Origin: Campylorhamphus procurvoides
Taxonomy: Eukaryota; Chordata; Aves; Passeriformes; Dendrocolaptidae
NCBI GenBank assembly: GCA_013396655.1
Contig: WBMV01003161.1
Coordinates: forward strand, 2,416,059-2,480,058
Length of the DNA stretch: 64,000 nt
Direction of reading: 5' to 3'
The notes under the pieces: model-generated
The model's input: only the letters and a program-made list of their open reading frames with translations
Database searches by the model: none
Told to the model about the DNA's origin: nothing
Shown: one piece after another, positions 14,701 through 29,700 of the stretch
Numbering within the stretch: position 1 is the stretch's first letter
Layout of the letters: each line of letters begins with the position of its first letter
Translations under genes and position numbers: made by a program

Positions 14701-17700
14701 GTAGCCAAGGTTGGCAGCACCTTCCAGCAGGTAAATCCTGCATTGCCAGCCCTGCTCACCTCCCCTCGCTCATGGTTAGCACCAGCCAGATCGGCGGACA
14801 AGGAACATGTTAGCACCTCAAATGAAACATTTCATAGCACTGTTGCTTGCACTGGTGAAGCACTGGATAAACACCAGTTCAGCAGTTTTATGGCTATTGC
14901 AGAACTCACTGAGGTATGATAAAAATACAGAGGAGTGTTACTTGAAGGCATCCGCGTCACTGAAAGCACCCGCAGAACGAGAGGAGGTTTTGCCAAGATG
15001 ACTTTTCAAACTGACAATTAAGGAAGTCCAATGCATTACAAACAGGCCTCTTTGATTTTCTATAAAGTGCTTTTGAGTCAGATTAATTTTTTTTTAAACT
15101 TCTTCAAATGCTTTTATAACAAAATACACAACAAAGATTGACATTTGTTTAAAGGCCACTCCAAAAAGGACATATTTGTGGTCTCCAGCGCTTCAGAACC
15201 ACCCCAGGCGGCACTTGCCTTGGTGCAGGGCTCAGAGCAGAGGGTGCCGCTCTGAGCAGGGAGAATTTCAGAGCTGTGGCACCCAAAATAGCACCCAAAA
15301 CCCTGCAGTTCAGGGCTGCTCTGGCCTCACAATAGCATCTCTGTAGCAGACTCCTCCAGCAGCAAAGGAGCAGTGTAAGACACCTCTGCTCCAAACACTA
15401 TTTTGTTATTGGAAAACTCCCAGGGTTTTAAGCCTTCCAGCACCTTGCTGATCCTTCGCTGACTTAATGATAGAGCAGCAGCTGGCTAGACAATCACTCT
15501 CCAGAACCAGAGAGATGCACAAGAATATCTTACAGGTGCCTTTGCACTGTACATCACACTCATATTATATACACAGGAACAGAAATTAGAGCACGGGTGC
15601 GAATGCACACGTGTTTCTATACAGGTCAGTGTGTGGGCAGGTAGGGACATGCACACACATCTATACACACTTGTACATGATTGGGAATTGAATGCAATTT
15701 AGTACATTCTACCCAGTCATCTTGCTTTTGGCAGAGAACACAGGACTGGTAAACCACTAGGTGCACAGTGCAGTATTACCATTAAAGAGCAGAACAATTT
15801 AACTTCAATGGCAAGGTACTGCTTAAATGCCAGGTTTAAATCCATATGCAAAGAGCTCAGTCAGAACCAAGATTCACAATGCACAGCGCTCACACTGTGT
15901 AATAAAATGGACAAAGGTGGCTACTTAGCAGAAAGTGCCTTTTAAATTAAAGGACTTGAGCTCCCTTAATGTAAGCCCTTCCTGAACAGGTGTTCTTCTG
16001 AATATATTGTCAATAATCCTCTTTAAGTGCAGTTTTAAGACATGAAGCATTAGCACCTTGGTTTGAAGCAAATTAAATCTGTTGTTATGGGATATCCACA
16101 AAATGGTTCACAAAGAGAAAGAGTTTATGGTCGTACCGAGCTCCAAGGACCAGCGCTCCAGGCAGCATCTCTAGGACAGTCCTGCACATTGCACTGCTCT
16201 CTGTCTGGTGGCTTGTCAAGGATTTCACAGCTCAGATCCGTAAACCTTTCTCCATTAGGGCGCTGGCACACCACCAGCCGTGTTCTTGTTCCTGCCCCAC
16301 ATGGCTTCGTGCACTGGAAATCAGCAGAGGACAGAGCAATCACCGTCAGGGCAGCAAAAATACAGCTGACTGATTGCTCTAAGCATTAGCACCTCAGAAG
16401 GTTGTTTCTGTTCCCAACCAACCCACTCCAGCCAAATCCCCCCCCAGTCCTGCATGAGACTCAGACAGGGCATCAGCTGCTTCAGCTTCTCACTTCCTGA
16501 AGCTGTTCATGCTGCTCCACCGTGATACTGCCAGACCCAATACAATACTGAAGGTTTACATCAGCAATTGCTCATCTCAGATGAATTTTCAGTAGGGAGC
16601 AGTGTTTTTATTAAAAAAGAGGCTTTATGTTAAACTAGGCTTCTCTTAAAAAAAAAGGTCTCAATTTTCATAGGATTTGCTTTTGCTTGGGAAAGAAATT
16701 TCCCCATGACAAATGGAAAGAAAAACACCACCAAGCAGTTGCTAGGGTTCACTCATTTATCAGAGGCTGACTTTCAAGTTCCAATCTTTCTAATAAATGT
16801 CACCACAACATCCCTCTCTTCTCCCATTTTTCAGCCACCCGCTAATGAAAGTCTTCCCCTATGCTGGGAGCCCAGGATGGATGGTGCACTCACCTCTCCC
16901 CAGTTGCCGTAAGCCCACTGAGGACAGGGGCCAGATTCACATGATCTCTGCTCCATGGGTTTGCTTTTCTCATCGCAGTTATTTGCAGTGTATCCGTTTT
17001 CATCCTGGCACACCACGACCCGCCGCTGGAACCCCCCCGCACATGTGCTAGAGCACTGGAAGACACAATTGCCCACAGCTTCGTTGAGTCCAGGAATAAG
17101 TTTGCGTTCCCAGATCCTTCCCAGTGCCTTACACCGTGGGAATGCACTGCTAGAAATTTAATACAGCTAACAGGCATTATTAAACTTCAAAACCCAGCTA
17201 TTATTAATAGCAGTGCAATGGTTTAGGTGCTGACTAAGCAAAGAAAGTAAACACTAGCCTAGTTTTAAGCAGGTGAGTAATCCCCACTGACTTTAATGCA
17301 GTGTTCAACATCCCATTTATGCTTAATTCCCTTTAGGGACTTCCATGCTAAAGGGTTGCACACTGTTTGGAGTGAGAGGAGCTGGCATCAAGGCTCTGCC
17401 GTGCTTTGGCAACAACTCTGCACAGCTGTAAATATCCCCAGGGACAGCCAAGAAGCAGAGGCTGGCCTCTGCCTCATGGAAAATGAAGCTTTCAGCTCTC
17501 TGCCTGGAAAGCCTCAGAGATACAAGGTGTGAGAGGCTGAGAAGTGAGGCCTGAGCACTACTGCAACACTTCCTTCTGTGAGCAGAGAGCAGACAGTAGG
17601 GAGAAGGCTCCCTCTTTTCCCTGCATGGTGACTATAAGGAAAGACTGGATTAGTCCAGAAAGAAAACCAAAACCAAATAGCAAAACCCAGCAATTAAGAA

Positions 17701-20700
17701 AAGCAGAGCACTTACAGCACCCCAGGGGCCAATCCTCCACTGATTGCCTCCTGGTATATGTGCACGGTTTCGGGTCGGGCTGCCCCCAGGGTGCAGTTTC
17801 AGGCGATGATCCGGGTAGAGGAAAGGGTGGATGGGCCTGCCGTAGTCATGGCTGTTTGGATGACAAGGAGACATGGAGCAGTCTTGCTCGGTGGCAGGGA
17901 GGTCCTCTGGGTCACACTCACTCCTATCCACCAGCTGGTCACTGTAATTGACGCAGATCACTTGTCGCGTTGCCTTACCTTGACCACAAGTCACCGAGCA
18001 CTGTGATGCAGTGGGAAAAGGAGACACAGTCACATTTCCTGCTTTGAAAACCAGAAAGACAGCTATTGCTAACAACAACCTGCAGAAAACCTTAATATCC
18101 TCACTTATAAAAGGGCAAGTGTGACAGATTAACGAAACACATCTCCAGCAGCGAGGTCTATAAGGCCCTCCTGCAAGAGACAGCGTGATGCTTACAGAGC
18201 TCCACTCCAAGGCTTTCCACTGCCCACATGGTGTCACGGTGCACATTTCTGTGGCTGATGGCTTCGGGAGGTGGAAACAATCTGACTCGTCGGCCACAGA
18301 GCCCTGGTCATCCCGACAGCTGACATATCTCATCCGGGTACCCTTCCCACATGTTGCAGAGCACTAGGGAACAGCAACAAGCACTCCACTAGGAAGTTTC
18401 CTGATACACATGGCAAGGACTTTGGAATGAAAAGTTGCTGAAGTACACTTAAAAATATCACATTGTCTACTGTAAAATAATCCTGAAAGTATTATGACAT
18501 ATGCTTACCGGTGTCCAGGATCCAAATCTCCACTGTGTCCTGTGAATGCCTGATATGGATCTCTTGGCTTCAGGACTATTTGGATGGGGAGGACATACAG
18601 CTATTTCACAGTCCTGTGCAGGAAATACATGAGGGGAAAGTGGGAAATAAAGAATTTGCAGATGTTTTGGTGAAACCACCTCCTCTTCAATGTAATTATG
18701 AACAACACGCAACATCTTGAAACTCTGTGACCTGCATGCCTGTGTGGAGGCAGACTTCCTCTCTGCATCCTCCTGGTGAATCAGCAAAACTCGGTATCAG
18801 TATCCCAAGGCCTTCATATGCAGAGCCCTCCGTGGACTTTTGACTTATTAGGAATTCCACAATAGGGATCCCCATAACCATGTGCCATCTCCATGCATTA
18901 AAAACAGATGTTTTTGAGGCAAAAGATGAAAGTTCATTAAGAGTTCTGGTATGAACACACATCTGCAAAGCAGCAACTTTATCTCCCTTCAAAGCTCCCT
19001 TCCTTCAGCGCGAGACCTGCAGCCCACACAATAAAGGTTATGCTGCTGATTGCAGCCCTTTGATTCCCTGGAGCCCACCAGACTGCCCATATCCATGTAC
19101 TGATCTTCACCACACACCAAGCATGTGAGGCTTTGGGGACAGGCATGTCATTCTCCTCAGTCTTGGTACAGTGCCTCACAGGAGGGCTCCGGTCCTGCCT
19201 GGACCTCCTGGGAGGTCTGGCGACAGAAATGATGAATAGCCATGACTTTACTCCATGAGTAGTCCTTGCCAAAAAGGAAATTAATACTGATTGTCCCCGC
19301 AAGGGAGAGCGTGGCTCCTGACAAATGGCATACATGATTCCTACATTCCTGTGATTTCACTTACACTAGAGACGTGCATGCCAAGTGATGGCTGATGACA
19401 AGTGGGTTTTTTACCCCTTGACTGTAGTGCAACTGGTCTCCATACATGGGAAAAAAAGCCCTTTCCCAAATGTTGTGGCCTCAGTTAAACTCCATAAGGT
19501 CATGCAGGACTGAAGCTGGGTAGGGTATCAGCACTACGATTCTCCTAGATGACAGATAGATGGTAATGTTCTGTTTTATTCAAGTTCTTCAGACACCCTG
19601 GACACATCCTCTGCTTCAAATGGGAATTCACATTTGCTTCCAACTATGCAGCATGGAAAGCCTCCTCAGCAAATTTTCAATTTGTACCACATTTCTCAAT
19701 TTATCTGGCCAGGGAGGATGTCTCTGGAATTGTAGCTGCCACAAACACTACAATGTCATGTGCATCAGGCAAGCAATTATGTTCCCTCACCATCACTTGT
19801 ATCACACAGCAACAGTCCTGCAGCCATGTGAGCCCAGACTGCAGCCAGGCATTCTTGACTTCATGTGAGCCAAAGGATGTGTCTGCAGTGTTGAGACCAC
19901 AGCCTCTGAGGCCAGCAAATACTGTTTCAACCTTCTGGTCTCTGGTTGTTTTCCCATATTCACCCACTGCAGCTTCCTTAGCTCATAAGCTCTTACAGAG
20001 CAGCTTTAGCTTGGCATCCAAATAGCCCCTCTCACATCCCATCCTATGACTAGAGCTCTGTGGATATAAACCATAAGCAAAGGTCATTAATCTTCATCCC
20101 ACAAAGTCCTGATGCCCTCATAACAAGTTGTCCTTTGCCTTTTGGGCAATTTGGTGCTTCAGAGTGTAAGATAACCACGTGGAGGGAATCTGAATGGGAA
20201 CTCCCTGACTGTAGCTTCTCTGTCCCACTCCTACCAAAGCAGCGGACTGTGCTGCACCTTTCCAAAAGCCATGTCCAGACCAAGGCACTGCTCTGCATGG
20301 GCTGGTGTTCAGGGTAAGGCTTTGCTGCAGAAAGTTGTCCCCTGATGCTATAGCCTGGATGTCTCCATACACATGCTGGCAAAAGATGGAGACAGGACAG
20401 TAGGATTTACCTGGGTATCTGTTGGCCTGGTTGCAGCATTACACTCGTTATCATCCACCACTGACACGTAGGTGCCCACAACACACTTCACTGCTCTCAT
20501 TTGGTAGCCTTGGCCACAAGTCACAGTGCACTGGGAGAGGACAGATGGGAGAAAAAAGTGCTGGGTCTGAGTAGCTGCTTTGGTTAGAAAGTATTAATCA
20601 GTCCAATCTGTATTTAGGCACGCAGCAAGAGCAGCAAAAATAAAACACAGCTTCCCTTCTGGTTTCTCTCCACTTCATGCATTTCAGCTTTAAATTAGGT

Positions 20701-23700
20701 CAAAGTTTTAACTCACTGCACCCACCAGTGCCTCACACGCTTCACTTGCTTTCTTGGGAATGAAGGTGTGAGCACTGAAATGATTTACTTTGCTGCACAC
20801 ATTAGATTCAGAGTCTGCTAGAACCTGCATGATATCCTTCTTTAAAACTGGTTGTTCAGCCCCATGGTAGCACGAGCAGCTAATGAATAATTTTGCTGAT
20901 GGGAAATACGTCTGACTGGGACAACTGGTCTGGGTTTCTTGCTGTTTTTTAAGTCAAGAGCTAACAGCTTTGTGGAAAGCCAATGCCAGAACACTCTGGG
21001 AGAAATGTGAAACTTGTCTTTTAACAGAAAAAACCCCTCACCAACCCAGAAACTGGAAAACATTAAAAGCAACAAAAGTTATTCAATGGGGGCAGCTTTT
21101 CTGTGAAAATTAGGCCATGTATTTATGTGCCTAAATATGGATTTAGGAGCGTAACCTTGGAAACCCCTTTTTTGAAAATCACAGCCAATTTAGTATGACA
21201 GAGATTAAATTTAGCACAAAGGGCAGGTACTGTTATTGCTGCCTCTCCGCTGAACCCAAGCGACCAGAGGGCTGCTTTGGTGTGCAAATCAATTAGCACA
21301 GTTATGCTGCTGAATTGGGATGAAAGGGCAGCGCCCAGCTTCAGCCACCCCCACCCAGGTCCCAGTGGCTTGGCGCCCCACGGGGCTCTGCAGTACCTGG
21401 CCCCACGGCCCCACTTGCCACGAAGCACACTCCTGCTGCTGGCACGTCTGCACTGACTCTGGCTTCGTCTCGGGATCGCAAAACCTGTCGTTTAATCGAT
21501 CTTCTCCAAACTGGCACCACGTCTGCCGGTGCTTGTGCCCTTTTCCACAGGTGACCAAGCACTGTGAGGAGGAAAAGCACGAGCTCAGGTGGTGCTGGGG
21601 ATACACTGCCAGCCCAGCACCTGCCCTGGCACTGGAAAATAAACCTGGAGACCCACTGCATCCACTGCTTAAAAAAACAGAATGGTGCGAAGAGGCAGCT
21701 GTTTAGCTAATGATAACATGTCCTGGAAGACAAGCAAGTGTCTTGTGATGAGAGAGGATTGCTCTCAGGAGCTGGTCCAGAGCAGAGGCTGGAGCACGGA
21801 GAGCACAGCCAGGCTGAGACCCTTCACCACAGGCAAACAGTCCACAGAGGCTCTTGACTTCCAGCAGCTGTGAGGCATAGAGCAAAGGCACACCACTGCC
21901 CTGTGGGGTTTTAGCTGTGCACAACAGTGTGCCAAAGGCTTGTAAAAAACTTGCTTGGCTCTGGGTGTGCGTGTTAAGGGTCTTGGCTTCTGTGGGCTGC
22001 AAGAACCTCTTCTACTGCCCTGGAGTGGCTTGGGCTGCCAGCAGCTCAACTCAGAAGAAGCTGTTTTGCAGAGAACAATCCCTGTTCCACTTAATTGGTT
22101 TCATTATATCCTAAAAGAACATAGTTCACAGAAACAAGAGTGATTTGGCCACAGAGGCGACGAGCAGCCTTTGAAGACTGTTCACCAGCATCCCCAGTCC
22201 TGCTGCAGGAAAAGGCCTATCAAGATATGGTTTTGTTGCATTGCAAGGGACACCAGCAGCATCAGAAGAGGTAATAAACAGCAGGGAGAGGCTCAGAAAG
22301 ACATTAATAGGGTGAAATCCTGCCCTCCAGCGACAGCCAAAGCTGCCAGGGCTTCTGAGGACAATCTCAAGGGAAAATGAGGGCAGAAGGCATTTTTCTT
22401 CCCAGAGTTACTAGAGAAACCATGGAAAAACTGGGGACAAATTACTGCAGGACTGGAGAGGAATTAAACCCCACTGTGGCTTTGCAGGAAGGGAAGTGGC
22501 CACTTGACCATTGGTGATATGGCCAGTGTCTGTGCACAGGGTCAGAGAGACCTTCTGCAAGAGGCACAGACAAATCACAGGGGATGAGCAAGGCCAGAGA
22601 TATCCCTTCACAGACACCAGCCCCTCAGGGTGGAGGACCCCACTGGCGACCAGCACCTACCTCGGACCAGTCTCCAGTTTTCCACTGGGGGCAGGAGAAG
22701 TCGCTGCACCGCTGCACTGTGAGCTTCTCCTGCTGACTGCACTTGCTGTCGTCCAGGACGTCGTTGTAGGTGTTGACACACATGGCTCGCCGGCGCCGCG
22801 TGCCCCCGCCACAGCTCTTGGAGCACTGCGAAGGACACACAACGAGCACATGTTTTCTGCCACTCTGCTGCTATTGCCTTCTCCCTCTTTGCAGCCACGA
22901 CTGTGGAGTGACTGCAGAAAGCCTCCGGAAGAACAATTTGTACTCTAAGTAACGGGCTTTTACTTTATGTATTCCTCTAAAAAGCCAATCTCGCTAAAGC
23001 TTAATAAAATGTCGTGGCAATGCATTTCACAAATTCATTTCAGGTTATAACCCCATGATTACTTTTACAAGTGTTGCCTTTCAGTTCTCCTAAATGGCTG
23101 CTGCTCATTCTCATTTTAGGAGAGATTAACTCTCTCTGACCAGCCAGCTGCCTGACATGCCCTCCCTGGAAAGCCCCAGGCCTGTCAATCTCCTGGTGCC
23201 AGGCCTGCATTCAGGAATTTTTTTGTTCATTCACAAAGGAAACAAATTTCAGAAGTCCTCTGCTGATGGCAACATGTCCTCCCCACCTCCTGGCAGTGGT
23301 GATGGCTTTGGTGGGAGAAGACAGCTAGCAGGGCTCAGTGTAATGAAGACAGACCTTGGGATGCTTAAAAGCATAAATTAATTACATGGGAAAATAAGGA
23401 GTACTGGGCTGATTTAGACTACAGTGTCCTCCAGAAAAAGCAATGGAAGCAGAATCATGACCACCTTTTTACATATATGCTGTTTGCAACCTAAACAGCC
23501 TGAGGGACCCCTGTGCAAGGAGGAGACAGTGTTGGCTGTGCCATTGAGCATCCCTTACCTCAGTCCAGGCCGAGTACCGCCACCCTCCCACGTTACAGTC
23601 TCCAGTGCACTTCTCCCTGGTGCTGGGCTTGGCCTGGCTGTTGCAGAAGCGGTCATCAACCTTCTCTATCTTGCCCTCCAGCCTGCTGTACTTGGAGCAG

Positions 23701-26700
23701 TAGATCTCCAGGGTGCGGTAGCCCAGCCCACACTGCGCTGTGCACTCGCTCTTCCTCGCAATGTGCCACCTGTGCAGAGGAGAGCAAACATCAGCTGTGG
23801 GGCTCCAGGACTCTGCAGGACTCTGCTCGAGGGTGTTTGACATAAATAAGGAATATACACTCCTGAACTGCAAGTTTTGGCTCTTTGTAACACTTCCCAA
23901 TGCTTTGTGACTTCCAAAAATCAGAAGCAACTAATCCTGGTGTTGGGGAAGGGAAGGAACTGTCACCAGGTCCCTCTTGCAGACAACAAAGTCACACTGT
24001 GACCCTGTGGGACCAGCCAAGGTGGTGAGGGGAGACTGTGGCCAAGCAAGGAGTCGTGGTTTGAAGACTTTCTACGCCATGTTTACCTGCAGGAGTGCCA
24101 CCTCAGCCTCTAAAAACTAAAAGCTGGAAAGTGCAGCATCAGTAAACAACCTGCACAGGCTTGAAAGGCATTCCACAAGGAAGGACACTCACAAAACAGT
24201 CTCAGCTCTCCCAAGGACAGGCAAATGACTTGCTAAAAGACTCTCGAGCCCCAGCCGCGTTGGTGGGGATTACAGGTGTTCCTTCTTGACAGACAGATTT
24301 CCACTCTGCTACCTCCTTCCTGGGATGGACAACAAGGACTGGTGCTGGTGGCCTTCAAGGACCCACCTGGGGATACACCCTGGCTTTACATCAGCCCAAG
24401 TCTGGCAAGAGATGCTGGACATGAGGCCTGATCCAGGGAGGTGTGGGAGACCCTGAAGCCAATATTACCCCTGACACCTGGTAGAGAGGTCCCCTGGGGG
24501 CCCTGCAGACCCTGGGGATGTTGTCTGTGCAGAAGCACAGAGCCCCTCTCCCAAGCCAAGGGAGCAAACCTCAGCACAGCTCAGAGAAGAATAAGATCAA
24601 GGGGATTTGGAGTCAATAGCTCCTGGCTGGTGGGAGCCTCACACCCCTGCCTGCTTTTCAGACGCCTTGGTTTGCCCTTCTCAAGTTTCCAACCTGTTGC
24701 AATGGCAACAGCTGTTACTGCGACAACCCGATCCTGCACAGCCCCCGTTTCACAGAGCCACAGAAACCCCTCGGGAAACTCGGCCATCTGAATTGCTTCA
24801 CCAGCAGCCGCTTAATGCCACCATATTTAAGCCCCAGAAAGGAAAACAGATTGCTTTTTAAAGGAAAATGGGTTGTGATGATTTAGGCTGTGCTCCATCA
24901 ATTCCAGCATGCCAGGAATCGTCTGGGGACAGCAATAAACCCACTCCACACTAAAGCCTATTCTTTGCTTTAAATACACGATGATAAATCCAAATCTTAG
25001 TTACTTCTTTGCTTTAAGTATATGTTTTTCCCTTTTTGCAGGCTGTTTGTAGGATGGTGCTGAGCATTTCTGATGCAGGGAGATGAGGATTTCAGGCACT
25101 GTATTGCACAGGGAGATTTTTCAACATTAGGAGAATTTTTGTTATAGTTAGTCCTAATTTAATCCCACAAGAGAAATGTGAAAATGTACAAACGTGCTTT
25201 TCAAAACACAACTGGTGGACGATAATCCCTCTTGTCTGACAAAGAGGCAACTACTAATCCCTTTTCTTTTTTAAAATCTAACACAGGCTGGTGAGAAAAG
25301 GAATTACGGTGAGAGGTGAAAGGAAAGAGTAAACAGTAAGTACACAATGTAATGTATATACACGGCTGAGCAGAGTGCACCTTAATTCACATTCTGTGTT
25401 GCAAGGCTCGGTGATGGGGTCAGGCTGAGGGATTCGATCGCATCGCTGGTCCGACACCGTGAGCTGATCTGACTCCCTCTTACACACAGGTTTCCTTCTT
25501 CTTTCTCCTGCACAGAGAAAACCATCACACTGTTTGTCATGCAGGAAAGTGATCAATTCAGTTAATTCACTCACACCTTTTATAGTAGCGTTTAAGAGCT
25601 GTTTAATTGCGCTTTTCCATCTCTTTCAGAAACAGAGAGGGGGTTAAGACTAAGCAGAGGAGAAGGCATTTATTGCAGACAGGATGGACACAGGCAGAGA
25701 CCTGCAGCACTCCTGAAGGATAGGCTCTGAGTGTTTAGCAGTGTGGGCACTGGCATGTGGCTATGATTGGATATCAGATCCAAAACCAGACACTGATGAC
25801 TCCTGAAACCTTAGCTAATGTCATGGAACCTTTTCTGTGCTTCAGCTTCCTCACCTGCACACCAGGTTGTGAGGCTCACCTTGCTCAGAGGGGCTGCAAG
25901 GTGCCCTGCTCTGAAACCCATAAGCACCTTGTAAGATGTTATCTGCTACTGAAACAAACTGAAACAATCACACACCCATAGTGTGGGAATCTCAAATCAG
26001 AGGATGTGACAGCACTACCCAGACCCCAAACAAATCTGGGACAAAACTCAGCCTTCCCAAACACCCACCTTGGCAGAGTTTACTGCAGGACTGCCACGGG
26101 CCATGCTCATTCCAGTAAAACTGCTGAGGTTTGTCCTCAATGGGGATATTAAATGTGTAACGAACATCAGGATTGTACAAATTGCCCACTGATAAAACCT
26201 GAAAGAAAAATGAAGCAGAGTAAACCAAGAGAAATCACTGCCCACTACTTCCAGTCCAATAATGCTGGGCAGACTTTACCATACACACAACATATACTTC
26301 ACCTGAAGTGTTATTTCTTGCTCAATCCGATCTGTAGAATTAATCCTTTCAACAGTATTATCCGATCCACTGTATTCGATCACAGCATTCCCAACTTTGA
26401 TTTCCCTTTTAAACATACTGACGACAAAGTCTCCATTTAATATAAAGTCTCCTTGACTGTTAGATAAGGCTGCATAGGTGCAAAAAAAAAGGACTAAAGA
26501 AGCAGAATTAACTCATACGTACATAATAACGTGGGTCATGCGCTCTCAGTGCTCCTTTCCATTGGGGGTGGGAGGAAAAGTCCCCTGGCACTCTTAAACA
26601 GAAAGGATGTAAAGAGAGCAGCAGAGCTCTTGCAAACCATGCTCCTCCTTTTTCCACTGGAAAGGCTCATTAAAACGAAGACTGAATGCCTGAAGTTGTT

Positions 26701-29700
26701 GCTGAACAGTTCACCCATAACCCAAGGCAGAGATAGCCAGAAGGCTGCTGTATGCATCACACACAGGCTGTATCCCCTCATATACCACAAAAATAATTCT
26801 GCCCAAATATTTTCATAGGATAGGGTGGCTTCTCTGTTGTTTCTAGGTGTGTTCTTAGGGTAAATGTTCATACCCTAATTGCCTAAACTTAATTTTCTAA
26901 TAGATAATTTCAGGGAGTTTGGTCAGCATCTCCCCCTCTCTCTGTCTCCCTCCTCCCCCCAGACTTTTTATTATTCCAAATCTTAAGGTATGCGAAAGCA
27001 CTGAAGGCTTAAAGCCTAAATGCTTTATAAAAGGAACAGTTTCCTGAAAACAGCAGTCTGCTGCACAACTTCACACTAATACGATTATGTAGCTAATTTC
27101 CTAAGTTAGTTTCCCCACCATTTCATCCATCACAGCCACGTTACTACAAAGCCCCTGTACTGAAAAATCTAAACTTAACACTAAAACACCAAAGGCAAGG
27201 TTTTTCCATCAAATGAGAGGAGATTATGAAGCAAAACATTGCTCAATAGCAAACAGACATAGGTGGAGAAAAACCTCGCAAAGCAGAGGCTACACTCAAC
27301 CAAATCTCACACTTTGGAAGCTTTGAGGTTATTAGGCAGTGGTAAAACTCACTAAAGGATTCCTTCCTGTTTGCTCTATCTCCTACAACAGTAGGTACAC
27401 GTCTTGGACTTGATGACAACATCAAATTCCTCCTAAATTGTTAGGCAACTACAAGGTTCACAGTACTGAGGGCCCAAGATTTCACACTCACTGAGCTGCA
27501 AAATAAGTGGACACATGCACGCTTCTCATTTGCTTCTAGTCAGGTCTAATGCAAAGAGATGCTTTCTCAGCAATATTAAAGCAACATTAAAGAAGGTTTG
27601 ACTTCATTGCTTCCCAAGAAGATTAAAGGCCCTCCAAGAAGAGCTGAGAAGTTTGAGACTCCTTCTGGGGTGAACTAGTTTGAATAGGCACAACATGGGG
27701 AGGATTGTTTTTTTCCAAGAAAGAGGAATAACAAAACTTAACTCCCTTCCCCAAGAGGGAGAACTATTACACCACAGTACTTTTTTTTGTCTGGTGCTGA
27801 TGTGTGTTTATGCTGCACCATCTCATTTCATGGCCGTGAATGTGCAAAAATGAAGTGATGCAGCTGTAAGTGCACAGACAGCCCTGCAGGGCTCCCCACC
27901 TGGGAGTGGGGACAGGGAACACCTGCTCAGCTTTTTGTCTCAATAAAGGGATGGTACCTCATGGATGGCATTTCAGAGCAACAGCCAAAGTTGTCAGCAT
28001 TGTTTTCCTTTGGTGCATGATAGTCTCCTCTACTTGCTTCTCGAGTGTCTTTGATAGGCTAAGATCAACAGCCTAGTTCTGTTTTTAACATAGCCAGTTA
28101 AGGGAATTTTGTGAGATAAAACAAGATGAAGTGCCCTGTTCAGAAATGTAAATACAGAATCCTGTGCTACTGGAGCACGGCTGGTGGTGCCAGGCACAGG
28201 ACATGCAAAAAGGGAGACCAGAGACTCTCAGGGACCCCAAACAGGACTTATTGGCAAAGCAACCTTCATTTGGCAGGTGCAAAGTCATAATGTGCATTTG
28301 TGTTATCTCTGCTATTGAACCCAATCAGAACTATGGGGTGAGTTACTGATCAGCATGGTGGAAAAGAGACTCAAGGCCCTGCTAAAAGTGTATGTGGACG
28401 GGGCAGAGTGGTCTAACAGAGCACCACAAACATGTTCATCTGCCTCTAGAGACATACAACAGGTTAGAGAAAACAGTGGCTATGAAAGTTCAACAACTAA
28501 AGGCCAAGCTATTGTTAGGTTTAAATCAAACCAGTGTCTTTTGTGCAGGGTGTTTCTTTACAGTTAAGTACTACTGTCAGGCAGGGACAAGAAGGGCTCA
28601 GTCTAAATGAAATCAGAATTATTATTCTCAGAAGAATAGAAAATAATTTCTCTATGTGTTTGTACACAGATCTTACACGGCATGGCATGTTTACTCTCCA
28701 GCCAAAGAATGGTGACTGCAGAGCTAAAGTTGCAGTGAGGAGACTCCAGCAGAGCTCAGAAGCCTGTTTAGTTCCCAGCTTTGTGCCTCAGCTCCCACCC
28801 ACAGCCCAGGCTCAACAGTCCTTCCCAGCCCTAGGCACACCCTGAGGGGAAATTTCTTATAATCTGTGAACCTCCCAAACTTTGCATCTAGGATGGCATG
28901 CACGGAAAGAAAGAAGAGGATAAGCCTGAATGTTTGGCAGACATGGATAAATTCTTGCCAAGAAAACATTTTGCTTAAATGAATTTTTCATCCTCCCTAA
29001 CAAAGAGCAGATTTATCACCTCAACCAGACAATAAAGCAGATTTCTGGACTGAAATAAGGACTACAACTCACCCAGGTAGTTGTCATCCTCTGGTTTCCC
29101 TGAGTAGCTGTGCTGACGCACATCAATATTAGTTGCACCAGCTGGGATGCGAACCACAACGTTATAGCCTAGGAAAGATTTAACAGAAAGTCAAGGCTAT
29201 TACACAGACATTTCATTTGCTTTCTAGAGGAAAGGGAAACGAGCAAAATTACCGCACATTACACAAGCCGATACTTTTCATTTAGGGATTGCATAGTTAT
29301 AAAACAGAATATACTACAGCTAGAAGGATTTTGCATTTTACATCAATGTTTTTGTAGATTAAGTGTGGTAATGGCTTTTATAGATCCACATTTTTCACTA
29401 TAAAGTTTTTAGCAACAGATTCTTACCATAATGCACCGTGTTAAATGTGCCTGCAACAGTTTTGCATGAAGAATTATCCCCACCACAAACACCACATTTA
29501 TCTCTTCTTGCTTTTGAATTCAGCACATGATCGCATCCAGCTTGCTTTAAGAGAAAAAAAATTGAGAAAAACTAGATTGAGCAAATACAGACTAGAACAG
29601 CATTTACAAACCTCCTAATTAAGGCACACAAAAGCTGTGTATGCAAAAGGCTGCCATGAGACAAAGTGTTTTGCTTTCCCACATTTTTCCACTGATTTAC

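Larger units (their letters stand above)
2742..16136 (-). other. ADAMTS9: Intron 28 (13.4 kb)
   Basis: The longest intron in the window. It holds only simple repeats (8562-8607, 12968-13005) and chance open frames, none with a recognisable protein. No interspersed element was recognised. Confidence 0.85.
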
